DNA from: Psychromarinibacter halotolerans
GTDB lineage: Bacteria; Pseudomonadota; Alphaproteobacteria; Rhodobacterales; Rhodobacteraceae
Assembly (NCBI RefSeq): GCF_029168315.1
Contig: NZ_JARGYD010000003.1
Span: 474,311-538,310 of the forward strand
DNA length: 64,000 nt
Reading direction: 5' to 3'
Shown here: positions 51,871 to 61,080 of the stretch, piece after piece
Layout: every line of letters starts with the position of its first letter
How positions within the stretch are numbered: position 1 is the first letter of the stretch
Notes under the pieces: model-generated
The model's database searches: none
Seen by the model: the letters and a program-made list of their open reading frames with translations, nothing else
Told to the model about the DNA's origin: nothing
Made by a program: the position numbers and the translations under genes

Positions 51871-53039
51871 TGAGCCTTGCGACGAACTGCCCGATCAGCG
51901 GGTCGACCGATCTGAAGCCGGTGTTCAAGCTGGGCAACGTGCCGGTCATCTGCAACCAGCTGTGGCCCGACGCGGATGCGGCTCGCGCCGCGCCCGCGGG
52001 TGACGTCGACCTGGTCATCTGCCCCGAGACGGCGATGATCTGGAACGCCGCTTTCGAGCCCGAGCGCATGGTCTACGCGCCGGGCTACGAGAACGCGTTG
52101 CATTTTTCGCCCAAGTTCCAAGCCTTTGCCGAGGAACTGGCGAAGGGGCTCGTCGACCGCTTTGACCTGAAGGGCAAGCATGTCTTCGAGATCGGCTGCG
52201 GCGACGGCCACATGCTGGACCTGATGTCCAAGCACGGCGCGGCAACCGCGACCGGGTTCGATCCGTCGATGGCGGGCAAGGAAACGCCCTTCACCGCCCG
52301 CGACGGCGTCGAGATCGTGCCGGAATATTTCCGGTCCGACCAGCTGGACCGCCCGTTCGACGCGATCCTGTGCCGTCACGTTCTGGAACACCTCGACGCG
52401 CCGATGCCGCTTTTGCAGGACATCCGCCGCGCCATTGGCGACCGTGACGTGCCCGTGTATTTCGAGGTCCCGAACGCAGGCTGGATGCTGCGCGCGGTCT
52501 CGATGTGGGACGTGATCTATGAACATGTCGGCTACTGGACGGCCCCCGCGATGGAAGCCGCCTTCCGCCGCGCCGGGTTCACGCCCGTGTCGATCACCGA
52601 AGGCTACGACGGCCAGTTCCTGATGATCGAGGCGCGTCCCTCCCAACCCGAGACCGGCTGGGTTTCGCCCGATGTGGACGGTGTGCTGCAGGACGCGGCC
52701 GCCTTCTCGGCCGCCTCGAACGGGCTGCTGGACGAATGGCGCGACCGGCTGTCCAAGCTGGACGGCAAAGCGGTGATCTGGGGCGCCGGGTCGAAGGGCA
52801 TCACCTTCGCCAACGCACTGGGTGAGGCCGCTGCCCCGCTGGCCGCGCTGGTCGACCTGAACCCGCGCAAGCACGGGCTGTACGCACCCGGCGTCGCGCT
52901 TCCGGTCGTGTCGCCCGAGGATCTGAAGGACCTGCGCCCCGACCTTATCCTGATCTCGAACGCGCTGTACGAGGCCGAGATCACCGAACAGGTCCGCGCC
53001 ATGGGTCTGAATCCGGAATTCGCGGTGGTGGCGGGATAA
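51870..53039 (+). CDS. Third methyltransferase paralogue, with reduced zinc site
   Basis: The 389-residue protein has the same domain order as its two neighbours: SAM loop HVFEIGCGDGHMLDLMSK, hallmark IYEHVGYWTAP, and C-terminal AVIWGAGSKGITFANALGEA. The N-terminal zinc site is degenerate: only CPISGS and ICPETAMIW keep a cysteine each where the neighbours have two. It overlaps the previous gene by one base (TGATG) and is followed by a hairpin at 53049. It probably arose by duplication and now has another substrate or a structural role. Confidence 0.87.
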   Translation: MSLATNCPISGSTDLKPVFKLGNVPVICNQLWPDADAARAAPAGDVDLVICPETAMIWNAAFEPERMVYAPGYENALHFSPKFQAFAEELAKGLVDRFDLKGKHVFEIGCGDGHMLDLMSKHGAATATGFDPSMAGKETPFTARDGVEIVPEYFRSDQLDRPFDAILCRHVLEHLDAPMPLLQDIRRAIGDRDVPVYFEVPNAGWMLRAVSMWDVIYEHVGYWTAPAMEAAFRRAGFTPVSITEGYDGQFLMIEARPSQPETGWVSPDVDGVLQDAAAFSAASNGLLDEWRDRLSKLDGKAVIWGAGSKGITFANALGEAAAPLAALVDLNPRKHGLYAPGVALPVVSPEDLKDLRPDLILISNALYEAEITEQVRAMGLNPEFAVVAG

Positions 53040-53048
53040 AGAAGAAAC

Positions 53049-53079
53049 GACCGGGGTGGCCGAAATGCCGGCCCCGGTC
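53049..53079. terminator. Hairpin terminator between convergent EPS operons
   Basis: GACCGGGG (53049-53056) pairs with CCCCGGTC (53072-53079), extended inward by partial pairing of TGGC with GCCGG. The right arm overlaps the stop codon of the next, convergent gene. T-runs are weak, so Rho-independent strength is moderate. Confidence 0.65.
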
Positions 53080-54070
53080 AATTCTGGCGGAGACGGAAAC
53101 GATAGTGTTTGGGCCGAATGATACTCAGGATCGGTGTCAGAAGCAGTCGCAGGCCGACACGCCAGCGATCTGCCCGGATCAATATGCCTGCGTTTCTGAT
53201 CAGCCTCATATAGGCGGTCCCGGGATAGCCGGTCGCAAAGCACAGCCGCACGGTGCTAATCGTGGCGCCGGCCAGCAAAAGCTGCCGTTTCCCGTCAGAT
53301 CCTGCGCCACCCGGATACAGACCCGCGCGCTCCTTGGCGACGATATGATCCAGCCCGCCAACAACGCATGCCACGTTCCCCGTCAAGCTGCCCGGCGCAC
53401 CAACTTCGCGGCCAAGCATCACAGGCGACGTGATCAACACGCACGCCCCGTCCGGGTCAGCGCGCAGGAACAGATCCGTATCCTCGGCACAACGGACTTC
53501 GTGGGTGAAGCCCCGGTGTTTGTCGAACACGTCACGCCGAATGATGACGTTGCAAGAGGCGTAGGTGATCTGCCAAACAGCCTCGATCGCATCGAGGAAA
53601 CGCGGGAAGCTCTGGGTTTCGACCTCGGTACGCTCCGGGGTCTTTGGACCGGCGTCGCGGGTGAAGTCCACGCTTTGAAGATAGAACAAGCTGGCGGCGG
53701 GGTTGTCGGCGATCACTTGCAGACAGGTGTCGAGCGTCCAAGGGAACCAGCGGTCATCGCTGTCGAAGAATGCAAGGTAGCGGCCGCGCGCCGCTTTGGC
53801 ACCCCGATTGCGAGCGGCCCCGGGCCCCGCGTTATCCTGTTGAAGCAACGTCGTGTTGGCCGACATTCCGTAGGCCGCGATCGCCGCTTTGACTGCCTGC
53901 ACCGAACTGTCCGACGACCCGTCGTCGACCACAATGACCTCGACATCCGATCTGCCACCCGCGCACAAGCTGCTCAGGGCGGCATCGATCGTCGACGCCC
54001 GGTTGTAGACCGGAATAATGATCGAAAGACGAAGAGCGGCCGGCACGGTCTCGGTTACTGGTTCGGACAT
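53078..54070 (-). CDS. Family 2 glycosyltransferase
   Basis: The 330-residue GT-A protein begins LRLSIIIPVYNRASTIDAAL with VEVIVVDDGSSDSSVQA and the DxD site in LAFFDSDDRWFPWTL. ASCNVIIRRDVFDKHRGFTH and CAEDTDLFLRA match the same blocks of the glycosyltransferase at 56967, so the two are paralogues with identical length. It likely adds a residue to the EPS repeat. It converges on the methyltransferase operon. Confidence 0.87.
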   Translation of the reverse strand: MSEPVTETVPAALRLSIIIPVYNRASTIDAALSSLCAGGRSDVEVIVVDDGSSDSSVQAVKAAIAAYGMSANTTLLQQDNAGPGAARNRGAKAARGRYLAFFDSDDRWFPWTLDTCLQVIADNPAASLFYLQSVDFTRDAGPKTPERTEVETQSFPRFLDAIEAVWQITYASCNVIIRRDVFDKHRGFTHEVRCAEDTDLFLRADPDGACVLITSPVMLGREVGAPGSLTGNVACVVGGLDHIVAKERAGLYPGGAGSDGKRQLLLAGATISTVRLCFATGYPGTAYMRLIRNAGILIRADRWRVGLRLLLTPILSIIRPKHYRFRLRQN

Positions 54071-54389
54071 GAATTGGATTCCCGCGTCGCGGCCGGCATG
54101 CGTTCGGCCTGTCCTGTTTTGGGCCGGTCGTCGCGCCAGTCAACCCGTATCGGGCAAGGACGGCCGGACCTTTTTCGGCCGTTGCATCAGTCCGTCACTC
54201 AGCGTGCGACTTGCCGAGACCGTGGGACGACATCCGCGCCCGCGGCCCTATGCGGCCCCTTGCGCGGGCGAGCCGCTTCCGCGGGGAAAAGAACCTTGAT
54301 CGTATCCATAATTTTGAAAGCAACACGCCAAGGCTTGGTCGCGTTTGCCCATCGAACCGCCAGTCGCGCCGCATTTGAAGGAGTTGAGC
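54071..54389. other. Divergent intergenic region between two glycosyltransferase genes
   Basis: About 320 bases, G+C rich, with no convincing ORF. A GAAGGAG ribosome site occurs just before the ATG at 54390. Promoters for both directions are expected here; none was firmly identified. Confidence 0.4.
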
Positions 54390-55322
54390 ATGCCTAGGGT
54401 CAGCATCGGAATTCCGGTCTTCAACGGTGAAAAGTATCTTCGAGACGCATTGGACAGCGCACTAAGCCAGACCTTCGAAGACTTCGAGATCCTCATTTCA
54501 GACAACGCGTCGACGGACAGCACGCCAGAGATCGCGGCCGAGTACTGCGCTCGGGACAGCCGTGTGCGCTACCACCGGCAAGAGACCAATCTGGGCGCTG
54601 CGGCCAATTTTAACTACGTGTTCCACCACACGACGGGCGAATTCTTTCATTGGTCGTCCTATGACGACATGCTGGCGCCAGAGTATCTGGAAGAATGCGT
54701 GGCCGCGCTGGATGCGGATAACGGCGACGCCGTATTGTCCTATCCCCAAACACTGATGATCGACGCCGATGGCAACCCGCTTCGGGTGTACGACGCCGTC
54801 ACGCGCAAGGGCGGCAGCACGCCCTCGAAACGGCTGGAAGAAATGATCGGTCCAGACGAACGGCAGCAATCCCACGCGCATCTTTGTTTTCCAGTGTTCG
54901 GTCTGATCCGCCGCGAGGCGCTGATCGGGACCAGCCTGATTGCGAACATGCCGCGTTCGGATACGCTGCTGCTGGTCGAACTTGCCCTGCGCGGGGCTTT
55001 CATCGAGGTCGAGAAACCGCTCTTCCTGCGACGCGAGCACGACAAAGGCTCGGTTATTTCCGCCGAGAACGAAGCCAAGGGCAACGACGTCGAGTTGGAG
55101 AAGCTGCTGGCCGCGTGGTTCGACCCCAAGCGCGGAAACCGTTTTCCGGCGACTCTGACCCGGCTCGGTTTTGGCTACCTAAAAGCGTCGCTGCGCACAC
55201 GGATGCCAATCCGCGAGTGGTTTGCCTGCGTCAGCATCTCACTGGCATGGCTGCGCCGTCACCGCAGATGGCTGTTCCGAGAATTCAAACTGGTCCTACG
55301 GGACCGGCTGCGAATGTCCTGA
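54390..55322 (+). CDS. Family 2 glycosyltransferase
   Basis: The 310-residue protein begins RVSIGIPVFNGEKYLRDALD, with FEILISDNASTDSTPEIAAE and the metal-site region FFHWSSYDDMLAPEYLEECV. It is of the same general class as the other GT2 enzymes here but not close to the paralogous pair at 53078 and 56967. The ATG follows GAAGGAGTTGAGC, a strong site. It probably transfers a hexose to a lipid-linked intermediate. Confidence 0.88.
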   Translation: MPRVSIGIPVFNGEKYLRDALDSALSQTFEDFEILISDNASTDSTPEIAAEYCARDSRVRYHRQETNLGAAANFNYVFHHTTGEFFHWSSYDDMLAPEYLEECVAALDADNGDAVLSYPQTLMIDADGNPLRVYDAVTRKGGSTPSKRLEEMIGPDERQQSHAHLCFPVFGLIRREALIGTSLIANMPRSDTLLLVELALRGAFIEVEKPLFLRREHDKGSVISAENEAKGNDVELEKLLAAWFDPKRGNRFPATLTRLGFGYLKASLRTRMPIREWFACVSISLAWLRRHRRWLFREFKLVLRDRLRMS

Positions 55323-55394
55323 TACTGCCCGCCCCTGTGCAGGGCGGCATCAGGACCGCCGATCTGGAAGGCGGCATACACTCGGGCGTGGCGC

Positions 55395-56945
55395 CTAGGG
55401 CGCCTTTTCCGCTCTCTTGCGCAGCTTGTCGAAAGTTCCCTTTATACTGCGGCGTTCGTCCGGCGACAGGCAGAACCCAAGCAACACGCCGATGTATACG
55501 AACCCACCGATAAAGCCCCACAGAAATAGGCCAAGCCACGTTGAAGATAGACCCATCAACTGGGTCGGAAGCCACACCACCGATCCGGCGACAGCCGGCG
55601 CGCAGCCGCGCAGTATCACCTTCCGAAGAAACTCGGAGAACGTGGTGTTCGCCATCGACAAGCCCAGCGGCCAGAAGTACCCGAGATGGACGATCATTGC
55701 GGTAACCAGTATCGATCCCGCGACGCCGACAGCGCCAAGATCAGTGTAAGTGAGCACAAGGATCGACGTAATCAGCGCCAGTGCACCGGCAACGAAAGTT
55801 CCCAGGAAGAACCCCCTGATCCTACCCGTTGCGACCGCCATGCGCGACAGAAGGACGTCCGCATAACCAACTGGAAAACCGGCAAGGAACAGGCGCGTGA
55901 CGGTAGACGCATCCTGATATTCGTCGCCGATGTACAGTGTGATGAAGTCGTCCGCATAAATGAAAATCGGGGTCGCGACTGCCATTGCCACCCATAGCGC
56001 ATAGCGGCCTCCGCGCAGGTACGTATTCCCCAACCGCGTCCAGTCGCCGCTTGCGTTCATCGCGACCATCACCGGCTGGATGGGGGCGAGCGCGACAGTC
56101 ATCAGGCTGCTGATGCGCCGGTCGAATACCGAGCCGATAAAGAAACTCGTGACCTGCACCGGTGTCGAATAGATGTTCAGAAGAACCGGCCCGGCACTTT
56201 GATAGATCAGCATCGTCACCGTGCCGAGCGAGGTCCACGCGCCGAAGCTCAGGACCGACCGGACCTTGGTCAGGCTGAACCGGGCGGGATAGATCCGGAA
56301 CTCTGGCAGCATCCGGCGCGCCATGATGATGATGATCGTCGCGTTGACCACGCTTGCCGTGAGCGACGCGACAGAGACCCAGACCACATTCGGACCAAGG
56401 CCGAACAGCAGCGCGCCGGTCAGGATGATCTTGCCAATGTTCACCGACAGCGTAACGACATCGCGCTGCATGAATCGCTGACGTACCTCGAACGCGGTCG
56501 AAAACGGACCGGCGAACAGCCCGACGCACAATTCGAGAACGATCATCATCGTCATGAGGCGCGCTTCGACCAACATCGTGTCCGGCACCGTCAGCAGGTG
56601 ATCGATCTGGGTCGCAACGACAAATCCGACCAATGCGAACAAGCTCAGGAACCCGGCCAGTGCCAACACAATAGAGGTATGGAAGACCGTCACGTCGTCG
56701 TGGCGCCCGTCGGAATAGGCGACGATGATCTCGCGGCTGATCGCGCTGGCGAAGAACGAGATGATGACCGGGCCCAGCATCATGATGACCATCAGGACCG
56801 GGTAGATCGCGAATTCGTCTGCGGGGATGCGTGCGAGAAGGTACTGGTACAACCAGAAGACAAAAAAGACGTTGATCAGCAGCGTGATCGCGCCGCTGGC
56901 CGAATTGATAAGCACACGAATCTTACTGGTCGAACTTACTGACAT
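55395..56945 (-). CDS. Wzx-like polysaccharide flippase
   Basis: The 516-residue membrane protein has about thirteen to fourteen hydrophobic segments, of the MATE/PST class. The first helix pair (GAITLLINVFFVFWLYQYLL, VIISFFASAISREIIVAY) and the later ISSLMTVALAPIQPVMVA, VAMAVATPIFIYADDFITLY segments are typical of Wzx. It moves undecaprenyl-linked repeat units to the periplasmic side for the polymerase. It lies directly downstream of a glycosyltransferase in the same direction (21 bases apart). Confidence 0.87.
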   Translation of the reverse strand: MSVSSTSKIRVLINSASGAITLLINVFFVFWLYQYLLARIPADEFAIYPVLMVIMMLGPVIISFFASAISREIIVAYSDGRHDDVTVFHTSIVLALAGFLSLFALVGFVVATQIDHLLTVPDTMLVEARLMTMMIVLELCVGLFAGPFSTAFEVRQRFMQRDVVTLSVNIGKIILTGALLFGLGPNVVWVSVASLTASVVNATIIIIMARRMLPEFRIYPARFSLTKVRSVLSFGAWTSLGTVTMLIYQSAGPVLLNIYSTPVQVTSFFIGSVFDRRISSLMTVALAPIQPVMVAMNASGDWTRLGNTYLRGGRYALWVAMAVATPIFIYADDFITLYIGDEYQDASTVTRLFLAGFPVGYADVLLSRMAVATGRIRGFFLGTFVAGALALITSILVLTYTDLGAVGVAGSILVTAMIVHLGYFWPLGLSMANTTFSEFLRKVILRGCAPAVAGSVVWLPTQLMGLSSTWLGLFLWGFIGGFVYIGVLLGFCLSPDERRSIKGTFDKLRKRAEKAP

Positions 56946-56966
56946 GCCTGTCCTGCTTACTGTTAT

Positions 56967-57959
56967 TCAGCGGCCGTTCTGGGCAGCCGTTGTCCAGCGC
57001 ATCCTGTAGCTTGCCGGGCGCAGAAGTGCGAGCACTGGAACCAGCGGAAGCCGAACCAGCCAGCGCCAGTATCCCGACCGCACCATACGGGGCAGGTTTT
57101 GAAGGTACAGACGATAGGCGACGCCAATCCGACCAGCCGCGAAGGCGCCCAGCGCCGTATGAACCGCACACTGCGCCAGCATCCGGTCCTTCAGGGCGCC
57201 CGGCGATTTTGCGTCGGGGTACTGTCCGGCCCGGTCCCGGTCTTGCATGAACTCGAACCCTTTCAGCACCGCGCCGAACGATCCGGTCAACCGCTCTCCG
57301 TCGCCCTGCACATGCGCGACAAGCGGCGCGCCGGAGAGGACAAGACAAGGCCCGGCAGCCGCCGCCCGCAGGAACAGGTCCGTATCCTCCGAACAGGTCA
57401 CCGCGCTGGTGAAGCCGCCGAGACTTTCGAAGACGTCCCGCCGCACGATGACGTTGCAAGATCCATAGCGCGTCGTCGGGACATCCCGCACGGCTTCCAG
57501 GAAACCGGCGGTCCGCTTCTGCTCTGTCTGTCGCCCGTGCGCATCCACCGCCTGCCCCTCTGCCACGTCGACGGTCTGAAGGAACACAAGCGCCGGGGCC
57601 TCGGGATCCTCCAATGCGGCAAGGCAGGTCTGCAACGCGCCCGGCAGCCAGAAGTCGTCGCTGTCGAGAAACGCAAGGTAGTTCCCCCGCGCCTCTTGCG
57701 CGCCTCGGTTCCGCGCGGCACCCGGGCCGCCGTTTTCCTGCATTACGACGCGGCCGGCAGAGCCATGATGGATCTCGACGGCTTCTCGGGCACGGGTCAC
57801 CGTGTCGTCGGCCGACCCGTCATCGACAACGATCAGTTCATAGCGCCCGTCCGGGGCACTGCCGACACTAGCGACGGCCCGTCCGATCGACCCGGCCCGG
57901 TTATAGGCCGGGATCACCACGGACACCGTCGGCGTCGGCAAGCTTTGCAAATCCGTCAT
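56967..57959 (-). CDS. Family 2 glycosyltransferase, paralogue of the one at 53078
   Basis: The 330-residue protein has the start TVSVVIPAYNRAGSIGRAVA, ELIVVDDGSADDTVTRA, the metal site LAFLDSDDFWLPGAL, and CSEDTDLFLRAAAAG with GSCNVIVRRDVFESLGGFTS. These blocks are shared almost word for word with the gene at 53078. The two probably act on successive or alternative positions of the polymer. It is the first gene of a short leftward operon with the flippase. Confidence 0.88.
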   Translation of the reverse strand: MTDLQSLPTPTVSVVIPAYNRAGSIGRAVASVGSAPDGRYELIVVDDGSADDTVTRAREAVEIHHGSAGRVVMQENGGPGAARNRGAQEARGNYLAFLDSDDFWLPGALQTCLAALEDPEAPALVFLQTVDVAEGQAVDAHGRQTEQKRTAGFLEAVRDVPTTRYGSCNVIVRRDVFESLGGFTSAVTCSEDTDLFLRAAAAGPCLVLSGAPLVAHVQGDGERLTGSFGAVLKGFEFMQDRDRAGQYPDAKSPGALKDRMLAQCAVHTALGAFAAGRIGVAYRLYLQNLPRMVRSGYWRWLVRLPLVPVLALLRPASYRMRWTTAAQNGR

Positions 57960-58740
57960 CGCTATCAGTCAGTTGTTCTTCGGATTTGGTATGACGCCGG
58001 TTCGCCCCGGTGGAAAGCACAAGCTGCATCGCCCCCGGATCGGATCGGTTTGAGCCCCGCCACGACACGGCAAGGTGCAACAATATGCGGACTCGTGCGT
58101 TGTGGTTTCGGATTACTGAGCGCGCGCCGCCCCGCTGCTGGAATGAAATTGGCCCGCGTCCAGCGGTATCTTGCCCGAAGTTTTCCTTCTGGCCGGTCGA
58201 ATCAAGACAGTCGCTGTGCGGATTTCGCCCAGTTCAAGCTGGCTGATTGGGCATATTGCCTTTCCGAAAGGCGCTTTTTCGTCCTTCCGCCCTTAAGAGA
58301 CGGCATGTTGCACGGCACATCTACCAACGCCTGTGGGTATGACCGGCGGAACCATGCCGACTGTTTCCGGTTCCATCCCCCCTAATTTCAAGCGGATTTC
58401 CGCCAAATGACTGGATTTTAAAGGAGTTTTCCCGAAATAAGCGAGTAGCCGCCGCACATTCGGGCCCGAATTGTCAAGGAATCGCCCCGATGTTAGGGCT
58501 TTGTAAATCACAGGGGCCTAATACAGACAGAGGACAACCTAGGGCGCGTAGCCAACGGACAACAGTTGACGCAACGGTGACAGTGTAGATCGGCAGGAGA
58601 ATAAAAACCACTCCATCCTGCCCGACAGTTGATCAGTAACCGCGGAATGCGCCTTTGGCGCATCAGTAGTGGCAGGGCACCCGCTTTTGCCAGCGTGAAC
58701 TCTTTTGGCTTGCGACCGTATCATAGGGCAAATCGGCGCA
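57960..58740. other. Long 5' region of the secreted beta-helix gene
   Basis: About 780 bases without a convincing gene between a divergent glycosyltransferase and the RTX beta-helix gene. ATGCGCC (58647-58653) and GGCGCAT (58657-58663) form a perfect 7-bp hairpin about 80 bases before the start codon, suggesting a structured leader. A TTGACG (58565-58570) might be a -35 box. The length hints at regulated expression of the exported protein. Confidence 0.5.
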
Positions 58741-61023
58741 ATGGCGACAATCAACGTATCCAACTCTTCTCAGCTTAATGCTGCGCTCAACTCCGCGGCG
58801 GGCGGCGATACGATCGTACTCCAGAACGGGACATACGGCGACCTGACGATTGACGAGAGGTTCTCGTCCAATGTGACTATCAAAGCGGCCAACGACTTGG
58901 GCGCCGAGTTCGGAACCCTTAAGATCACGGGGTCCAACGTGACTCTCGACGGCGTTCACGTCGACGGAAGGGTCACCGTAAGCGGTGCATCAAACATCGA
59001 AGTCACCAACAGCTACCTGCACAACTGGACTGAGGCGCTGCAGGGGACGAACATCAGCTTCGTCGACAACGAGTTCTACACTACTCTTTTCATCAAGGAG
59101 ACCAACGGGTTCACCGTCTCGGGGAACGAAATCGGTCGTCCCGGCGGCATCGACGGTGACCTTCTTGTCGTGGCTGGTAACGCCAAGAACGGCTTGATCG
59201 AGAACAATACACTGAAGGACTCGGCGCCAACCCACCACGGTGACGGCACCTACACGCACGCGGATGCAATCCAGTTCTTCGACCAAGCCTCCGGCTGGCC
59301 GAGCGACATCACGATCCGCGGTAACTTCATCTGGGACGACCCGAGCACCGGTGACCCCGGCATCTGGCTGCAGGGTATTGCGATCGGCGGCGACAACATC
59401 CTGATCGAAGAAAACCTGATCATGTCGGGCACGCCCAACGCGATCATCGTGTCGCACAGCTCGGGCGGGATCGAGATCCTGAACAACACCGTGCTTCCGT
59501 GGCCGGGTGGCGGCGGCGGCAACATCCGTGTCACGGATACCGCCCGGAACGTCGTGGTCGATGGGAACATCAGTAACTACCTGATCAACGCCGGCAACGC
59601 GACGATCCTGGACAACTATCAGTACTCGGTCAGCTCGTCGGCCTCGAACTACTACAAGAACATCCTGCAGGTCGAAAACGACGGCATGAGCTGGACGGAC
59701 TTCGTGCCGGTTTCGGGGTCGGCGGTCGACTTCGGGAGCGGCTATGGCGCGGCCACCCGCCTGACCGAACTGATGAACGGCGACACAGGCACGGTCGTGG
59801 ATGACGAACCCGTCGTGGACGATCCGGTTGTCGAAGAGCCCGTAGTCGAGGAACCCGTTGTCACGGAACCGGACCAGCCGGTGACAGACCCGGAAGACCC
59901 GGATCTGTCGTGGGACTCGCTGACCGCCAGCTTCCAGCTTGACGGCGAGTACGAGTTCAGCGGCGGCAGCCAAGCGATGGAGTTCGCGCACGACGCGGGC
60001 CTTGAACTGTCGTCGGCATCGATCTCGCTCACCTTCAATGCAGACACGGTGTCCGGCCAGCACGGCATCATCTCGAAGGATGCGTCCTATTTCGCGAACG
60101 GCGGCCACTTCACCGTCTACATCGAGAACGGAACCCTCGTGATCCGCTTCCAGGATGGCGACAGCAGCGAAGTCTTCACGGTCAACGGTATCCAGTCGAA
60201 TGTCGATTACGAGCTGGAGATCGGCTTCGGGGACGGCACCGTCATGGCGATGCTTGACGGGATCGTCGTGGGTGAAGCCGCTTTCGACATGACCTGGGAG
60301 AATAATGCGGAGTACCTGCAGATCGGCGCCAACGGCTGGGCAAGCACCTCCGGCGGAGCTGGCTACAACCAGGTCTTCGACGGCACGATTTCCGATGTGG
60401 TCATCACCAGCGGCAACAACCTGAACGATGACGGCGCAGACGACGCCATCGTTGGTACCGTCGGGCCTGACGACCTCAACGGAACCTCGGGCGCCGACAC
60501 CATCTACGGCGCTGAAGGCGACGACACCGTCAACGGCGGCAAAGGCAGCGACAAGCTGGGCGGCGGCGACGGCGACGACGACGTCATCGGCCGCGCGGGT
60601 GCCGACATCATCGAAGGCGGCGCTGGGGACGACTTCCTGTTTGGCGGCGTCGGACGGGACATCATCCTTGGCGGTGACGGTAACGACACGATCAAGGGCG
60701 GGAACGGGTCCGACACGATGACCGGCGGCGCCGGTGCGGACCATTTCGTCTTCAGCAAGGTGAAGGAAAGCAAGGCGAAGAACCCGGACTTCATTCTGGA
60801 CTTCACCCCGGGCGTCGACAAGCTGGACCTGTCCGAGCTGACCGACGCAACTCTCGATGTCCTGCTGTTGCAGAAGTATGACGGCGAAGGCCCTGCGATC
60901 CGCACGATGGAGAACGGCGACAACACGATCGTGCGTGTGGATGTCGACGGCGACCGGTCGTCGGACATGCGGATCATCCTCGCCGACGTCAGCGGCCTGA
61001 CGGCAGACGACTTCCTGCTCTGA
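58741..61023 (+). CDS. RTX-exported parallel beta-helix protein with LamG-like domain
   Basis: The 760-residue protein has no signal peptide. Residues 1-345 form a right-handed beta-helix aligned end to end with the membrane-anchored protein at 46084, with THADAIQFF (His173, Asp175). An acidic Pro/Val/Glu linker follows (about 350-392), then a LamG-like domain (about 395-565), ten glycine-rich RTX nonapeptides (residues 581-672, e.g. GGAGDDFLF, GGDGNDTIK) and a C-terminal type I export tail (FILDFTPGVDKLDLSEL). It is expected to leave the cell through a type I system and fold on Ca2+ outside. The likely substrate is the EPS; a lyase or epimerase is possible. Confidence 0.9.
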   Translation: MATINVSNSSQLNAALNSAAGGDTIVLQNGTYGDLTIDERFSSNVTIKAANDLGAEFGTLKITGSNVTLDGVHVDGRVTVSGASNIEVTNSYLHNWTEALQGTNISFVDNEFYTTLFIKETNGFTVSGNEIGRPGGIDGDLLVVAGNAKNGLIENNTLKDSAPTHHGDGTYTHADAIQFFDQASGWPSDITIRGNFIWDDPSTGDPGIWLQGIAIGGDNILIEENLIMSGTPNAIIVSHSSGGIEILNNTVLPWPGGGGGNIRVTDTARNVVVDGNISNYLINAGNATILDNYQYSVSSSASNYYKNILQVENDGMSWTDFVPVSGSAVDFGSGYGAATRLTELMNGDTGTVVDDEPVVDDPVVEEPVVEEPVVTEPDQPVTDPEDPDLSWDSLTASFQLDGEYEFSGGSQAMEFAHDAGLELSSASISLTFNADTVSGQHGIISKDASYFANGGHFTVYIENGTLVIRFQDGDSSEVFTVNGIQSNVDYELEIGFGDGTVMAMLDGIVVGEAAFDMTWENNAEYLQIGANGWASTSGGAGYNQVFDGTISDVVITSGNNLNDDGADDAIVGTVGPDDLNGTSGADTIYGAEGDDTVNGGKGSDKLGGGDGDDDVIGRAGADIIEGGAGDDFLFGGVGRDIILGGDGNDTIKGGNGSDTMTGGAGADHFVFSKVKESKAKNPDFILDFTPGVDKLDLSELTDATLDVLLLQKYDGEGPAIRTMENGDNTIVRVDVDGDRSSDMRIILADVSGLTADDFLL

Positions 61024-61045
61024 CGCTGACACCTTGAGACAACAG

Positions 61046-61080
61046 ACCGCGCGGTGCCGAATGGCCCCGCGCGGTTTTTC
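61046..61080 (+). terminator. Rho-independent terminator after the RTX beta-helix gene
   Basis: ACCGCGCGG (61046-61054) pairs perfectly with CCGCGCGGT (61067-61075) over a 12-base loop, followed by TTTTC and a second T-run (GTTTTTG). Position just after the stop fits transcript termination. Confidence 0.85.

Noticed and set aside
51804..53243. Minus-strand frame of 479 codons opposite the third methyltransferase
   Set aside because: Antisense shadow of a coding gene with recognisable SAM and His motifs.
60478..60770. Possible CRISPR-like or tandem repeat DNA
   Set aside because: The regular spacing comes from RTX nonapeptide codons (GGxGxDxxx) in a coding frame, not from spacer-repeat architecture.
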